A stretch of 35,960 bases of DNA from Phyllobacteriaceae bacterium (GCA_029279965.1 JAJUHJ010000020.1:1-35960), one strand, 5' to 3'. Positions 10,282-17,992 are shown, counted from the stretch's first letter. Notes: a model not told the origin generated them from the letters alone. Program-made: numbers and translations.

Positions 10282-10382
10282 CTACAGCATCGGCCCGAAA
10301 ATCTGAATCGATTTTCGGAAAGCACGATGCATGAGTTCAATGAAATGGCGCACTTGTGCGTCGAATAAGACGCACGGCGCGC
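10282..10382 (+). repeat. RIME-like two-hairpin repeat, copy 1
   Basis: This ~101-nt element recurs in inverted orientation at 15250-15349. The first 49 nt differ from copy 2 at one position only; the rest is more diverged but ends in a shared 16-nt block containing GACGCACGGCGCGC. Hairpin 1 has arms CCGAAAATC and GATTTTCGG around a 6-nt loop, with an outer pairing GCATCG/CGATGC. Hairpin 2 pairs GTGCGTC (10356-10362) with GACGCAC (10369-10375), flanked by GCGC on both sides. Length and two-palindrome design resemble the rhizobial RIME1 elements. It begins 131 bp upstream of the membrane gene's start and ends 10 bp from the lipoprotein gene's stop. Confidence 0.8.
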
Positions 10383-10391
10383 TCGTGTTTT

Positions 10392-10796
10392 CTACACGCA
10401 ACTGTCATCCCCGGTGCGCCATCGCTGGATATCGGTGGAAATCCTTGCAGCCGAGGTCTGTTGCATCAGAGGTCCGAAAACTTCGACATTGCTGGAAGAC
10501 CCGGCGGCCTGCACGACCAGAAGAGGAAGCCCGCCGTAATTCGTCGCCGGAACGAGGAGGAAACGGGGTCGTCCACTGTGAGAATCCAGCTCGTTGGCCA
10601 TGCGATAGGCGCGGAATGTCGGATCCCCGCTCGCAAACCAGCATTTGTGCGCCGCCGTGGCCACCTGCTCCATAACGCGCAGGGATGCGCTCTTGCCGGC
10701 AACAGGGGGCGCAGGCTCAACCGTTTGGCAGGCGATGAGGCTCAGAAGCATGATGCCGGCAATGGGCAAGGCGGCTATCGCGCGTCGCGCGGTCAT
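10392..10796 (-). CDS. small lipoprotein of unknown function
   Basis: A 134-residue predicted lipoprotein. A signal sequence (TARRAIAALPIAGIMLLS) ends in the lipobox LIAC, so Cys23 would be lipidated; Gln at +2 suggests outer-membrane sorting. The mature part is short, with KCWFASGDPTFRAYRMANEL, a RPRFLLVPA strand and a C-terminal Cys near the end (DDSC), which could pair with the internal Cys. No family is recognised with certainty. A strong GGGGAGG lies 6 nt before the ATG. It starts 28 bp after the purQ stop on the same strand, so it is likely cotranscribed with the purine genes. Its 3' end abuts the repeat. Confidence 0.78.
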   Translation of the reverse strand: MTARRAIAALPIAGIMLLSLIACQTVEPAPPVAGKSASLRVMEQVATAAHKCWFASGDPTFRAYRMANELDSHSGRPRFLLVPATNYGGLPLLVVQAAGSSSNVEVFGPLMQQTSAARISTDIQRWRTGDDSCV

Positions 10797-10824
10797 TCTT
10801 TGCCTCCCCGGGCTGGTCGGCGGA

Positions 10825-11493
10825 TTACGCGACCTTGCTCAGGGCGCTTTCGAAAAGGGCACGCCCGTCCGTCCCGCCGTGAGCGGCCTCGATCAGGTTT
10901 TCCGGGTGCGGCATCAATCCGAGAACGTTGCCACCGGTGTTGACGATCCCCGCGATGTCGTTGATCGAGCCGTTGGGGTTTGTCCCTTGCGCATAGCGAA
11001 AGACGACCTGACCTTCGCCTTCGATGCGCTTCAGCGTCTCAGGCTCGGCAAAGTAATTGCCGTCGTGATGGGCAACCGGGCATCGAATGATCTGATTCGG
11101 CGCGTACCCGCGCGTAAAGGCAGTGTTGGCGTTGGCGACCTGGAGCTTTACTTCCCGACAGACAAACCTCAAAGAGGCGTTGCGCATGAGTGCACCCGGC
11201 AAGAGGCCGCATTCCAGCAGGATCTGAAAGCCATTGCACACGCCCATTACCATGACGCCTTGTGCGGCTTTTTCGGCGACCGCCTTCATAACGGGCATGC
11301 GCGCGGCGATCGCGCCGCAACGCAAATAATCGCCATAGGAAAAACCGCCGGGAATGACGATCAGATCGACGTCCGGCAACTCGGTCTCGGTCTGCCAGAC
11401 AAGCGCAGGCGCATTTCCCGAAACTTTCTTCAGTGCCGCGATCATATCGCGATCGCGATTCAGGCCAGGAAGCTGGATAACGGCAGATTTCAT
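10825..11493 (-). CDS. purQ: phosphoribosylformylglycinamidine synthase, glutaminase subunit
   Basis: PurQ hydrolyses glutamine and channels ammonia to PurL. The 222-residue protein is a class I glutamine amidotransferase: the nucleophile elbow is GVCNGFQ (Cys86), and the catalytic pair His196/Glu198 lies in MPHPE. The N-terminus [13 protein letters not shown] and [14 protein letters not shown] (48-61) are diagnostic of PurQ. It lies 25 bp downstream of purS. The nearest GAGG is about 13 nt before the ATG, so its translation may depend on coupling to purS. Length equals the family norm. Confidence 0.97.
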   Translation of the reverse strand: MKSAVIQLPGLNRDRDMIAALKKVSGNAPALVWQTETELPDVDLIVIPGGFSYGDYLRCGAIAARMPVMKAVAEKAAQGVMVMGVCNGFQILLECGLLPGALMRNASLRFVCREVKLQVANANTAFTRGYAPNQIIRCPVAHHDGNYFAEPETLKRIEGEGQVVFRYAQGTNPNGSINDIAGIVNTGGNVLGLMPHPENLIEAAHGGTDGRALFESALSKVA

Positions 11494-11518
11494 TTGCTGG
11501 ATTAACCTCGGCGCGCCC

Positions 11519-11761
11519 TCAGGTGATGGCTATACTATAGTTTTCGATCACCGTGTTCGCCAGCAAGCGCTCGCACATTTCTTTCAGGTCCGCTTCCGCC
11601 TTGGCCTTGTCAGCCGTGTCAAGCTCGATGTCGAACACCTTACCCTGGCGCACGGAACCAACCCCGGAAAAGTCCAGAGCTCCCAGCGCGCCCTCTATGG
11701 CTTTCCCCTGCGGGTCGAGCACACCATTTTTGAGCGTGACGATGACACGTGCCTTAATCAA
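11519..11761 (-). CDS. purS: phosphoribosylformylglycinamidine synthase subunit PurS
   Basis: This 80-residue protein bridges PurL and PurQ in the FGAM synthase complex of organisms with split PurL. It is recognised by [24 protein letters not shown] and the [11 protein letters not shown] segment, followed by the [13 protein letters not shown] ending. The start is TTG at 11761, preceded by a G-run (GGGGGG) at 6-7 nt. The 14-bp gap to purC upstream and the 25-bp gap to purQ downstream indicate one operon. Confidence 0.95.
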   Translation of the reverse strand: MIKARVIVTLKNGVLDPQGKAIEGALGALDFSGVGSVRQGKVFDIELDTADKAKAEADLKEMCERLLANTVIENYSIAIT

Positions 11762-11775
11762 TGGAGCCCCCCAGG

Positions 11776-12567
11776 TCAGTGCCGCGTTTTGCCATTCGGT
11801 TTGGAAGAGACGAGGACGGGGCCGCTGGGTTTCGGCGCCTCATTCTCGTTCATGATGCCGAGCCGGCGCGCCACCTCCTGATAAGCCTCTACCAGACCGC
11901 CCATGTCGCGGCGGAACCGATCCTTGTCCAGCTTGTCGCGGGTGGAAATGTCCCAGAGGCGGCATGAATCGGGTGAAATCTCGTCCGCCACGACGATGCG
12001 CATCATGTCGTTTTCCCACAGCCGACCACACTCGATCTTGAAGTCGACGAGCTGAATGCCGACGCCCAGGAAGAGGCCGGAAAGGAAATCGTTGACGCGG
12101 ATGGCCAACGCCATGATGTCGTCGATCTCCTGCGGGCTCGCCCAGCCAAAGGCGGTGATGTGCTCCTCGGACACCATGGGGTCGTCCAGCGCATCAGCCT
12201 TGTAATAGAACTCGATGATGGAGCGCGGCAGCACCGTGCCCTCTTCGATGCCGAGCCGCTTTGCTAAAGAACCGGCAGCGATGTTGCGAACGACGACCTC
12301 CAGCGGGATGATCTCGACTTCGCGGATGAGTTGCTCGCGCATGTTGAGCCGGCGGATGAAATGGGTGGGAATGCCCATCCTGTTCAGATGTTCGAACAGG
12401 TATTCGGAAATCCGGTTGTTCAGGACGCCCTTTCCATCCACGATGTCATGCTTCTTCTTGTTGAAGGCCGTGGCATCATCCTTGAAAAACTGGATCAGCG
12501 TACCCGGCTCCGGCCCTTCGTAAAGAATCTTGGCCTTGCCTTCATAAATACGGCGACGACGGTTCAT
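11776..12567 (-). CDS. purC: SAICAR synthetase
   Basis: The enzyme condenses CAIR with aspartate, using ATP, to give SAICAR in the purine pathway. The N-terminal [19 protein letters not shown] (4-22) is the ATP-binding strand-loop; [26 protein letters not shown] and LVDFKIECG follow in family order, and [12 protein letters not shown] (SAICAR signature 2) is intact. I place the start at 12567 (263 residues), since the 20 codons of further open frame are not conserved-looking; SD support is weak (AGAGA). Length is close to the ~254 of related proteins. It is first in the purC-purS-purQ operon. A weak promoter-like pair on the minus strand (CCTCAA and TCTGTA as read on plus, 12682-12654) could drive it. 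Confidence 0.95.
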   Translation of the reverse strand: MNRRRRIYEGKAKILYEGPEPGTLIQFFKDDATAFNKKKHDIVDGKGVLNNRISEYLFEHLNRMGIPTHFIRRLNMREQLIREVEIIPLEVVVRNIAAGSLAKRLGIEEGTVLPRSIIEFYYKADALDDPMVSEEHITAFGWASPQEIDDIMALAIRVNDFLSGLFLGVGIQLVDFKIECGRLWENDMMRIVVADEISPDSCRLWDISTRDKLDKDRFRRDMGGLVEAYQEVARRLGIMNENEAPKPSGPVLVSSKPNGKTRH

Positions 12568-12722
12568 GGCATTCTCTGAGACTATATGCCGGTCTGTGCG
12601 GTGACGATCATTGGTCCGACTCGGCAAAGGGGATGAGCCAGGTGGCTTGGCGGTCTGTAGCGCAAACGCGGCGCGACCTCAATGGTGTTTGATACCTTTC
12701 GATCGCCAGGCCCACAATCCGG

Positions 12723-12751
12723 TTGACCTGTTCCTGGCAGACGTTTCTACT
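12723..12751 (+). promoter_or_regulatory. candidate promoter for the DUF1476 gene
   Basis: TTGACC (12723-12728) and TCTACT (12746-12751) are 17 bp apart on the plus strand, 57 bp before the start codon. The region is shared with the divergent purC gene, so the two promoters may lie close together. Confidence 0.42.
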
Positions 12752-12772
12752 AAGGTAGCTATGATTTGTCAG

Positions 12773-12789
12773 ACGCCGCGGGGCGGCGT
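12773..12789 (+). promoter_or_regulatory. leader hairpin abutting the DUF1476 ribosome site
   Basis: Arms ACGCCGC (12773-12779) and GCGGCGT (12783-12789) form a perfect 7-bp GC-rich stem with a GGG loop. It ends 3 nt before the Shine-Dalgarno sequence AAGGAGG (12793-12799). Its position would let it protect the mRNA 5' end or limit ribosome access. It is not followed by a T run, so it is not a terminator. Confidence 0.4.
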
Positions 12790-12807
12790 TTCAAGGAGGC
12801 CGGAGAC

Positions 12808-13128
12808 ATGTCCAACATGAAGGAGCGGCAAGAAACATTCGAGCGAATGTTCGTCCGCGACGAAGAATTGAAGTTCAAGGCCATGTCGCGCCGCAACAGG
12901 CTGCTCGGATTATGGGCAGCGGAAAGGCTCGGCAAGTCGGATCAAGACGCGGAAGCCTATGCGAGGGAAGTTATCCGCGCCGATTTCGAGGAGGCTGGCG
13001 ACGAGGACGTTTTCCGCAAGGTGAAAGGCGATTTCGATGCCGCCGGGGTCGCTGAAACCGACGAGACCATCAGGAGCAAGATGCTGGAATTGTTGAGCGA
13101 GGCGATTGAACAGGTGAAGGCGCAATAG
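12808..13128 (+). CDS. DUF1476 protein, ATP synthase zeta-type inhibitor
   Basis: Proteins of this family are the zeta subunit of alphaproteobacterial F1Fo-ATP synthase, which blocks ATP hydrolysis by inserting its N-terminus into F1. The 106-residue product has the family's N-terminal MSNMKERQETFERMF inhibitory helix, then DEELKFKAMSRRNRLLGLWAAERLG, and a helical C-terminal bundle ending in LLSEAIEQVKA. I chose the ATG at 12808 because AAGGAGG lies 8 nt before it and the N-terminus then matches family members; the open frame runs 14 codons further upstream. It is divergent from purC. ATP synthase genes are not in the window. Confidence 0.9.
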   Translation: MSNMKERQETFERMFVRDEELKFKAMSRRNRLLGLWAAERLGKSDQDAEAYAREVIRADFEEAGDEDVFRKVKGDFDAAGVAETDETIRSKMLELLSEAIEQVKAQ

Positions 13129-13137
13129 CCCTGGCGC

Positions 13138-13686
13138 TCACAGCGTCGAGAGGAATTGCGCGAAGGTGAGCGAACCTTCCGGCCACGGACCGAATCCCGA
13201 TTCGGCGTTGATATGGCCCGCCTCGCCGGCATCCAGAAACCGCGCGCCCCAGGCGGCGGCGATCTCCTCGGCGGCCTCGAAGCTGCCGAAGTGATCGTTG
13301 CGGCTGGCGATCACGATGGCTGGAAATGGGAGCGGGTCGCGCGGATAGGGCCCGAAGGTCATAAAGTGCCTCGGCCTTATCTTCCGGTTGGTCAATTCGG
13401 GTGGAGCCACGAAAAAGGCACCTGCAACCGGCGTGCGAAATTGCGGGATGCCGTGAACGGCACAGGCGATTCCAAGCGAATGCGCCACCAAAACCACTGG
13501 CCGCTCCGCCTCATTTACGGCTTCGACGACGCGCGCCACCCAGTCCTCGCGCACCGGTTTGGCCCACGCCGCCTGGTCAACGCGGCGTGCGGTCGAAATA
13601 CGTGCCTCCCAACGGCTTTGCCAGTGATCGGGGCCGGAGTTCCTGTATCCCGGGATGATGAGAATGTCGGCGTCCTTGGCTTTCAT
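13138..13686 (-). CDS. RBBP9/YdeN-family alpha/beta serine hydrolase
   Basis: A 182-residue cytoplasmic hydrolase of unknown substrate. The N-terminal ILIIPGYRNSGPDHWQSRWE (9-28) is the family signature. The nucleophile Ser70 is in VAHSLG, with Asp131 in ASRNDHFGS and His158 in EAGHIN completing a credible triad. The start at 13686 gives a normal length; there is no strong ribosome site, and a 12-codon upstream extension is possible. Its stop lies 9 bp from the convergent DUF1476 stop. It has its own transcription unit on the minus strand, with the VOC gene 92 bp upstream. Confidence 0.9.
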   Translation of the reverse strand: MKAKDADILIIPGYRNSGPDHWQSRWEARISTARRVDQAAWAKPVREDWVARVVEAVNEAERPVVLVAHSLGIACAVHGIPQFRTPVAGAFFVAPPELTNRKIRPRHFMTFGPYPRDPLPFPAIVIASRNDHFGSFEAAEEIAAAWGARFLDAGEAGHINAESGFGPWPEGSLTFAQFLSTL

Positions 13687-13744
13687 GCCGCCGCATTTAG
13701 ACAGTGCGCCGTCATTGCGCAACCTTCAGAGGCAATAGAGGAGA

Positions 13745-13770
13745 AGCGCCGGCGCGGGTATGCCGGCGCT
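13745..13770 (-). terminator. hairpin downstream of the VOC gene, possible terminator
   Basis: Nine-bp arms AGCGCCGGC and GCCGGCGCT enclose an 8-nt loop, 9 bp past the stop of the minus-strand VOC gene. The tail on that strand, TCTCCTCTATT, is T-rich but interrupted. It could separate the VOC gene from the hydrolase downstream. Confidence 0.45.
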
Positions 13771-13778
13771 AAACTGTC

Positions 13779-14210
13779 TTAATTCGCAATCGCTTCGGCC
13801 GGTGCGCCTGTTGCCGCCGCAACATCCATCCACATCACTTCCCAGATGTGACCGTCCAGGTCCTCGAAACTGCGGCCATACATGAAGCCGTGGTCCTGGA
13901 CGGGGCAGGGGTCTTTGCTGCCGCCGCCTTTGACAGCTTTCTCGACAAGTCCGTCCACCTCACCGCGACTGTCGGCTGAAAGGCACAGAAGAACCTCGCT
14001 CGTTGTGTGTGCGTCGGCGATCTTCTTCGGCGTGAATTGCGTGAAATGTTCGTGCGTCAGAAGCATAACAAAGATGGTCTCTGAAAGAACCATGCAGGAA
14101 GCCGATCCGTCGCAGAACTGCTCGTTCTTCTCCGCGCCGATGGACTCGTAGAATGCCGTGGCAGCGGCAAGATCGCCGACGGGCAGGTTCACGAATATCA
14201 TTTTGGCCAT
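13779..14210 (-). CDS. VOC (glyoxalase/bleomycin-resistance fold) protein
   Basis: A 143-residue single-unit VOC protein of the kind often annotated as lactoylglutathione lyase-like. The beta-alpha-beta-beta-beta repeat is seen in KMIFVNLPVGDLAAATAFYESIGA and again in the C-terminal half, where the metal-side motif EDLDGHIWEVMWMD (115-128) is clear; Glu123 is a probable ligand. GAGAGGAG lies 7 nt before the ATG. The substrate is unknown. It is divergent from a second, two-unit VOC gene across a 204-bp gap with a palindrome, which suggests shared control. Confidence 0.88.
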   Translation of the reverse strand: MAKMIFVNLPVGDLAAATAFYESIGAEKNEQFCDGSASCMVLSETIFVMLLTHEHFTQFTPKKIADAHTTSEVLLCLSADSRGEVDGLVEKAVKGGGSKDPCPVQDHGFMYGRSFEDLDGHIWEVMWMDVAAATGAPAEAIAN

Positions 14211-14299
14211 GACAAAACTCCTCTCTTCATGGAACCGTCCAAGGACGGGCCTGCAGACCCTCAGCCGACAGGCCGGAGATCTTTTTTGCTGGTTTTGGT

Positions 14300-14312
14300 G
14301 AACACGGTGTTC
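14300..14312. promoter_or_regulatory. palindrome between divergent VOC genes, candidate operator
   Basis: GAACAC-G-GTGTTC is a perfect 13-bp inverted repeat, extended by a near match (GGT/GCC) on either side. It lies centrally in the 204-bp divergent region. No regulator gene is encoded nearby, so the binding protein, if any, is unknown. Confidence 0.35.
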
Positions 14313-14414
14313 GCCGGGCGTGACTTGCAGGAGAATCTGCCTACCTCCACATGACCGATATCGGCCGGTTTGAGCCTGGAGCGTTACTTCAGGAGCCAGC
14401 CTCAGGAGATTGAG

Positions 14415-15221
14415 ATGAAAAGAGAGAACATTCCCGTTTCGCCGGTGCAGATCGCTGAGGTTGGTCTGAAGGTGAAAGATGCTGCAAAGGTTTCCAGCTT
14501 CTATCGCGAGGTCATTGGGCTATCGGAATTATCGAACGTCGATGGTGTTGTGGTGCTTGGCGTAGGCAACAAACCGCTCGTCACGATTCGCCAGGACGCC
14601 TCGGCTGTTCCGGACGATCCGCGCGCGGCGGGTCTGTTCCATACGGCTTTCCTTCTGCCCACCCGAGCAGACCTGGCCCGTTGGGTGCGGCATGCCAGCG
14701 AGCGGAAGGTTCCTCTCGACGGCGCGTCCGATCATCTGGTGAGCGAAGCCGTCTATCTGCATGATCCGGAAGGAAACGGAATAGAAATCTATGCCGACCG
14801 GCCGCGTGAGGAATGGACCTGGCAAAATGGCGAGGTGGCCATGGAGACCTTGCGGCTCGATTTACAGGACCTTCTCTCGACGCCGGGTGTGGATGAAGCG
14901 TGGCATGGAATGCCGGAGGGTACGACAATCGGCCATATGCATTTGCGTGTCGGCGATCCTGCTCTGGCCGAGAAATGGTGGCATGAAAACTTCAGTCTCG
15001 ACACGATGGCGCGCTACGGGCCGCAGGCGGTCTTTCTCGCCTCCGGCGGGTATCATCACCACATCGGCGCGAATAGCTGGCACAGCGCCGGGGCTGGTAT
15101 GCGTGATCCGGCCTCCGCCGGTTTAGAGTGGCTGACGATGGAGGTTGCGGGTGCCAAGCAAGAGGCGACGCTTGAAGATCCGTGGGGAACGGTGGTGCGG
15201 GTTACACCCGGCAACGTTTAG
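14415..15221 (+). CDS. two-domain VOC protein, CatE/YfiE-like dioxygenase fold
   Basis: A 268-residue protein with two VOC units, as in ring-cleaving extradiol dioxygenases of the Bacillus CatE type. The first unit starts VQIAEVGLKVKDAAKVSSFYREVIGL and has His76 in GLFHTAF and Glu124 in DPEGNGIEIYADRP. The second has TIGHMHLRVGDP (171-182) and GGYHHHIGANSWH (211-223). The His and Glu residues are compatible with a metal site, but the substrate is not predictable and catechol cleavage is not established. AGGAG lies 6 nt before the chosen ATG at 14415; the open frame extends 15 codons upstream. Its 3' end faces purB across a repeat copy. Confidence 0.85.
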   Translation: MKRENIPVSPVQIAEVGLKVKDAAKVSSFYREVIGLSELSNVDGVVVLGVGNKPLVTIRQDASAVPDDPRAAGLFHTAFLLPTRADLARWVRHASERKVPLDGASDHLVSEAVYLHDPEGNGIEIYADRPREEWTWQNGEVAMETLRLDLQDLLSTPGVDEAWHGMPEGTTIGHMHLRVGDPALAEKWWHENFSLDTMARYGPQAVFLASGGYHHHIGANSWHSAGAGMRDPASAGLEWLTMEVAGAKQEATLEDPWGTVVRVTPGNV

Positions 15222-15249
15222 ATGGCAGAAGGGGGAGGGCAGCGCCCTG

Positions 15250-15349
15250 GCGCGCCGTGCGTCTTTGGCGCACAAGGACGCGCTATCTCGTTGAATCTAC
15301 GCATCGTGCTTTCCGAAAATCGATTCAGATTTTCGGGCCTATGCTGTAG
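15250..15349 (-). repeat. RIME-like two-hairpin repeat, copy 2 (overlaps the end of purB)
   Basis: This inverted copy of the 10282-10382 element is read on the minus strand. The 49-nt block 15349-15301 matches copy 1 except at one base. That base breaks the outer GCATCG/CGATGC pairing; the inner CCGAAAATC/GATTTTCGG stem is intact. The second hairpin is partly rearranged: GTGCG pairs with CGCAC around a different loop. The element covers the last seven purB codons, the stop and most of the gap to the convergent VOC gene. Confidence 0.8.
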
Positions 15350-16653
15350 GCCTCCCCGAACACTCGCCTGAACACCGTATCGACATGCTTGGTGTGGTAG
15401 CCAAGGTCGAACTTCTCGCGGATCTCCTCTTCGGAAAGCGCCTCGCGCACATCCTTGTCGGAAAGCAGTTCGGTGAGGAAATCCGCACCTTCTTCCCAGA
15501 CTTTCATGGCGTTGCGCTGGACGAGCCGATACGAATCCTCGCGGCTGACACCGGCCTGTGTCAACGCCAGAAGGACGCGCTGGGAATGAACAAGCCCGCG
15601 GAACCGATTGAGGTTCTTCTCCATCGCTTCCGGGTAGACCACCAGTTTTTCCATCATGCCCGTCAGCCGTGCCAGGGCGAAATCGAGCGTCACCGTGGCG
15701 TCGGGGCCGATCATCCGCTCGACGGACGAATGGGAGATGTCGCGCTCGTGCCACAGCGCCACGTTCTCCAGCGCCGGCACCGCGTAGGCGCGCACCATGC
15801 GTGCGAGCCCCGTCAGGTTTTCCGAAAGCACCGGATTGCGCTTGTGCGGCATGGCGGAGGAACCTTTCTGTCCCGGGGAAAAATACTCCTCCGCCTCCAG
15901 AACCTCCGTACGCTGCAGGTGCCGCACTTCCACCGCCAGCCGTTCAATCGATGAAGCGATCACGGCGAGCGTGGCAAAGAACATGGCGTGCCGGTCACGC
16001 GGGATAATTTGGGTGGAGATCGGCTCCGGCGTCAGGCCCATCTTCTCCGCCACATGCGCCTCTACGCGCGGATCGATGTTGGCGAAGGTGCCGACAGCGC
16101 CGGAAATGGCGCAGGTGGCGATTTCCTCACGTGCATTCACCAACCTCTCACGGCAGCGGGAGAACTCAGCAAACGCCTGCGCCAGCTTCAGCCCGAAGGT
16201 CGTCGGCTCGGCGTGGATGCCGTGGCTTCGGCCGATCGTGATGGTGTCCTTGTGCTCAAAAGCCCGCTTCTTGAGTGCGGCGAGAAGCGCATCCAGATCT
16301 GCAAGCAAAAGATCGCTGGCGCGCATGAGCTGTACACTGAGGCAGGTGTCCAGCACGTCGGAGGACGTCATCCCCTGATGCACAAATCGTGCCTCGGGTC
16401 CGACGATCTCTGCCAGATGCGTCAGAAAAGCGATGACATCATGCTTGGTCTCACGCTCAATTTCATCGATGCGTTCGACATCGAAAACAGCGTTCCCACC
16501 CTTCTCCCAAATGATTCTGGCTGCTTCCCTAGGAACAATTCCAAGCTCGGCCATTGCGTCGGCGGCGTGGGCCTCGATCTCAAACCAGATGCGGAACCTC
16601 GTTTCGGGAGACCAGATGGCGGCCATTTCCGGCCGCGAATAGCGCGGGATCAT
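15325..16653 (-). CDS. purB: adenylosuccinate lyase, C-terminus formed by a repeat
   Basis: PurB cleaves SAICAR to AICAR and adenylosuccinate to AMP. The 442-residue protein is of the fumarase/aspartase superfamily: HQGMTSSDVLDT (92-103), GRSHGIHAEPTTFG (141-154, with His144 and His147) and the mobile signature loop SSAMPHKRNP (265-274) are intact. The last seven residues, YSIGPKI (436-442), and the TGA lie inside the dispersed repeat, so the reading frame has borrowed its end. Homologs normally end near VFGE, at about 434-436 residues, so the tail is probably harmless. The purC-purS-purQ-purL genes are 2.7-8 kb away, transcribed in the same direction. Confidence 0.96.
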   Translation of the reverse strand: MIPRYSRPEMAAIWSPETRFRIWFEIEAHAADAMAELGIVPREAARIIWEKGGNAVFDVERIDEIERETKHDVIAFLTHLAEIVGPEARFVHQGMTSSDVLDTCLSVQLMRASDLLLADLDALLAALKKRAFEHKDTITIGRSHGIHAEPTTFGLKLAQAFAEFSRCRERLVNAREEIATCAISGAVGTFANIDPRVEAHVAEKMGLTPEPISTQIIPRDRHAMFFATLAVIASSIERLAVEVRHLQRTEVLEAEEYFSPGQKGSSAMPHKRNPVLSENLTGLARMVRAYAVPALENVALWHERDISHSSVERMIGPDATVTLDFALARLTGMMEKLVVYPEAMEKNLNRFRGLVHSQRVLLALTQAGVSREDSYRLVQRNAMKVWEEGADFLTELLSDKDVREALSEEEIREKFDLGYHTKHVDTVFRRVFGEAYSIGPKI

Positions 16654-16713
16654 GGGTTTACCTGTGCTTGGAAGGATGAGCCGCTCTGCTCCTAGCAGAC
16701 TGCGGCAGGAAGC

Positions 16714-17244
16714 TCAACGCGCGGCAAGCGCAAACCACAGGCCTGCCGCCACAAGCGCGGCAACTCCGAACGGGAAGTAAAGCCGCAGCCCTATTACCGC
16801 AAACTGGTAGACAGTCCCCGCGGTCGTGAAGAAGAGCTGCACGGCCCATGCGCGAGAGAAAGCATCCGCGTGCCCAGCCGAATGGTAGATCCGGTAATCG
16901 AGCGCGAACAATAGCGCCGTGAGCCCCGCCGTTATCAAAGCGAGGCTCAGGAGGATTGCCGCAAAACGACGTGATGCCGTTGCGTCTTCGGTCAAAAGCC
17001 GTGCAACAAAGAGGGCGAGAGGGAATGCCAGTGCCCCACCGCATCCAAAAAATGCAACGATGAGACCTCTGTGAGACGCCGTCGCCCAATGGGCGGCGCC
17101 GAGAAAGGCGCTGAGGCTCATCGCGCCGGCCCACAACGCTGCCCCGACAAAGGCGGTGCGCGCGGGAGGAAGCGCCCGCGCGAGGCGGACAGCCATTGCG
17201 TTGCCGGATGCGCGAGCGAGAGGTTCTTGCGGCCGGCTGCTCAT
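16714..17244 (-). CDS. small inner-membrane protein of unknown function
   Basis: A 176-residue protein with about four hydrophobic segments: TAFVGAALWAGAMSLSAFL, GLIVAFFGCGGALAFPLALFV, FAAILLSLALITAGLTALLF, and a C-terminal region ending GVAALVAAGLWFALAAR. No family is recognised. The start ATG overlaps the stop of the DUF2259 gene by 4 nt (ATGA), which supports 17244 as the start and implies translational coupling. It is the last gene of the minus-strand group beginning with a substrate-binding protein. The 60-bp gap to purB leaves room for readthrough. Confidence 0.75.
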   Translation of the reverse strand: MSSRPQEPLARASGNAMAVRLARALPPARTAFVGAALWAGAMSLSAFLGAAHWATASHRGLIVAFFGCGGALAFPLALFVARLLTEDATASRRFAAILLSLALITAGLTALLFALDYRIYHSAGHADAFSRAWAVQLFFTTAGTVYQFAVIGLRLYFPFGVAALVAAGLWFALAAR

Positions 17245-17960
17245 AGTCGCCCGGTTACGGCGATGAAGCGATGGTCCGGTCCTTCAAAGCCGACCTGGCG
17301 AACGGCTAGGAGCACCGCAAAGACAGGCTCGTCGCCTTCTGGAAAATAGGTTTGTACGCCGACTATGCTGTAGCCGAGCGGGCATGATCGGCTTGCCGGG
17401 ATTTCACTATCCTCATGGACAATTTGCGTTTGTACTCCAGGTTCGGTGGCCACCCGCAGCAACCTGAAGCCGACGGCCTTTCCGAGGTTTTCGCAGCCCG
17501 CCGGCTGGTTGAGCGTCAGTTCCTCCAATCGGAATTCCAAGCGATCATCGAGCGGCGGAAAGATAGGGCGCGGATTGACCATCATCCGGTGCGGATCGGC
17601 CGAAAGCTCCGTCACCGCATTCCACCCGGCGCTAAATCCCTCGTTTAACTCCTCATCGGAGACGATTGACTGTGCTTTGTCTTTGGACCGGGAGCGCGCT
17701 TCTTCGAGGGAGACCTGTTCGTTATCGAGCCGCACCCGTATCGGCGTGCCCGAAATGAAGGTGTCAGTGGCGGTATCGATGTAAAAGCGGTTGGAATAGG
17801 GAAAGCCGGAGCCGTCCTGAACACCATATTCCTCGAAGGCGAAAATCCCGCCATCAGCGCTGAAGCCGAGGATCTTCACGGTTGCCGTGTCGCCCGCCCG
17901 GACCAGACTGGAGGCAAACAGAAGGAAGGCGAGAACAAGGACATTTCGCAGAACGCTCAT
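17241..17960 (-). CDS. predicted secreted DUF2259 protein
   Basis: A 239-residue exported protein of unknown role. MSVLRNVLVLAFLLFASSLVRA is a signal peptide with probable cleavage before GDTATV. The KILGFSADGGIFAFEEYGVQDGSGFPYS-type segment at about 30-57 (split by Gly36 and Phe39) is the DUF2259 hallmark and looks like a beta-propeller-style strand repeat. Two cysteines (AGCENL and RSCPLG) in the mature part could form a disulfide. AAGGAGG lies 10 nt before the ATG at 17960. The gene is 32 bp from the peptidase upstream and overlaps the membrane-protein gene downstream. The family match is from memory of its sequence pattern. Confidence 0.78.
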   Translation of the reverse strand: MSVLRNVLVLAFLLFASSLVRAGDTATVKILGFSADGGIFAFEEYGVQDGSGFPYSNRFYIDTATDTFISGTPIRVRLDNEQVSLEEARSRSKDKAQSIVSDEELNEGFSAGWNAVTELSADPHRMMVNPRPIFPPLDDRLEFRLEELTLNQPAGCENLGKAVGFRLLRVATEPGVQTQIVHEDSEIPASRSCPLGYSIVGVQTYFPEGDEPVFAVLLAVRQVGFEGPDHRFIAVTGRL

Positions 17961-17992
17961 CGCGGGTTTTCCTCCTTTGTCGAAGCGTCGAT

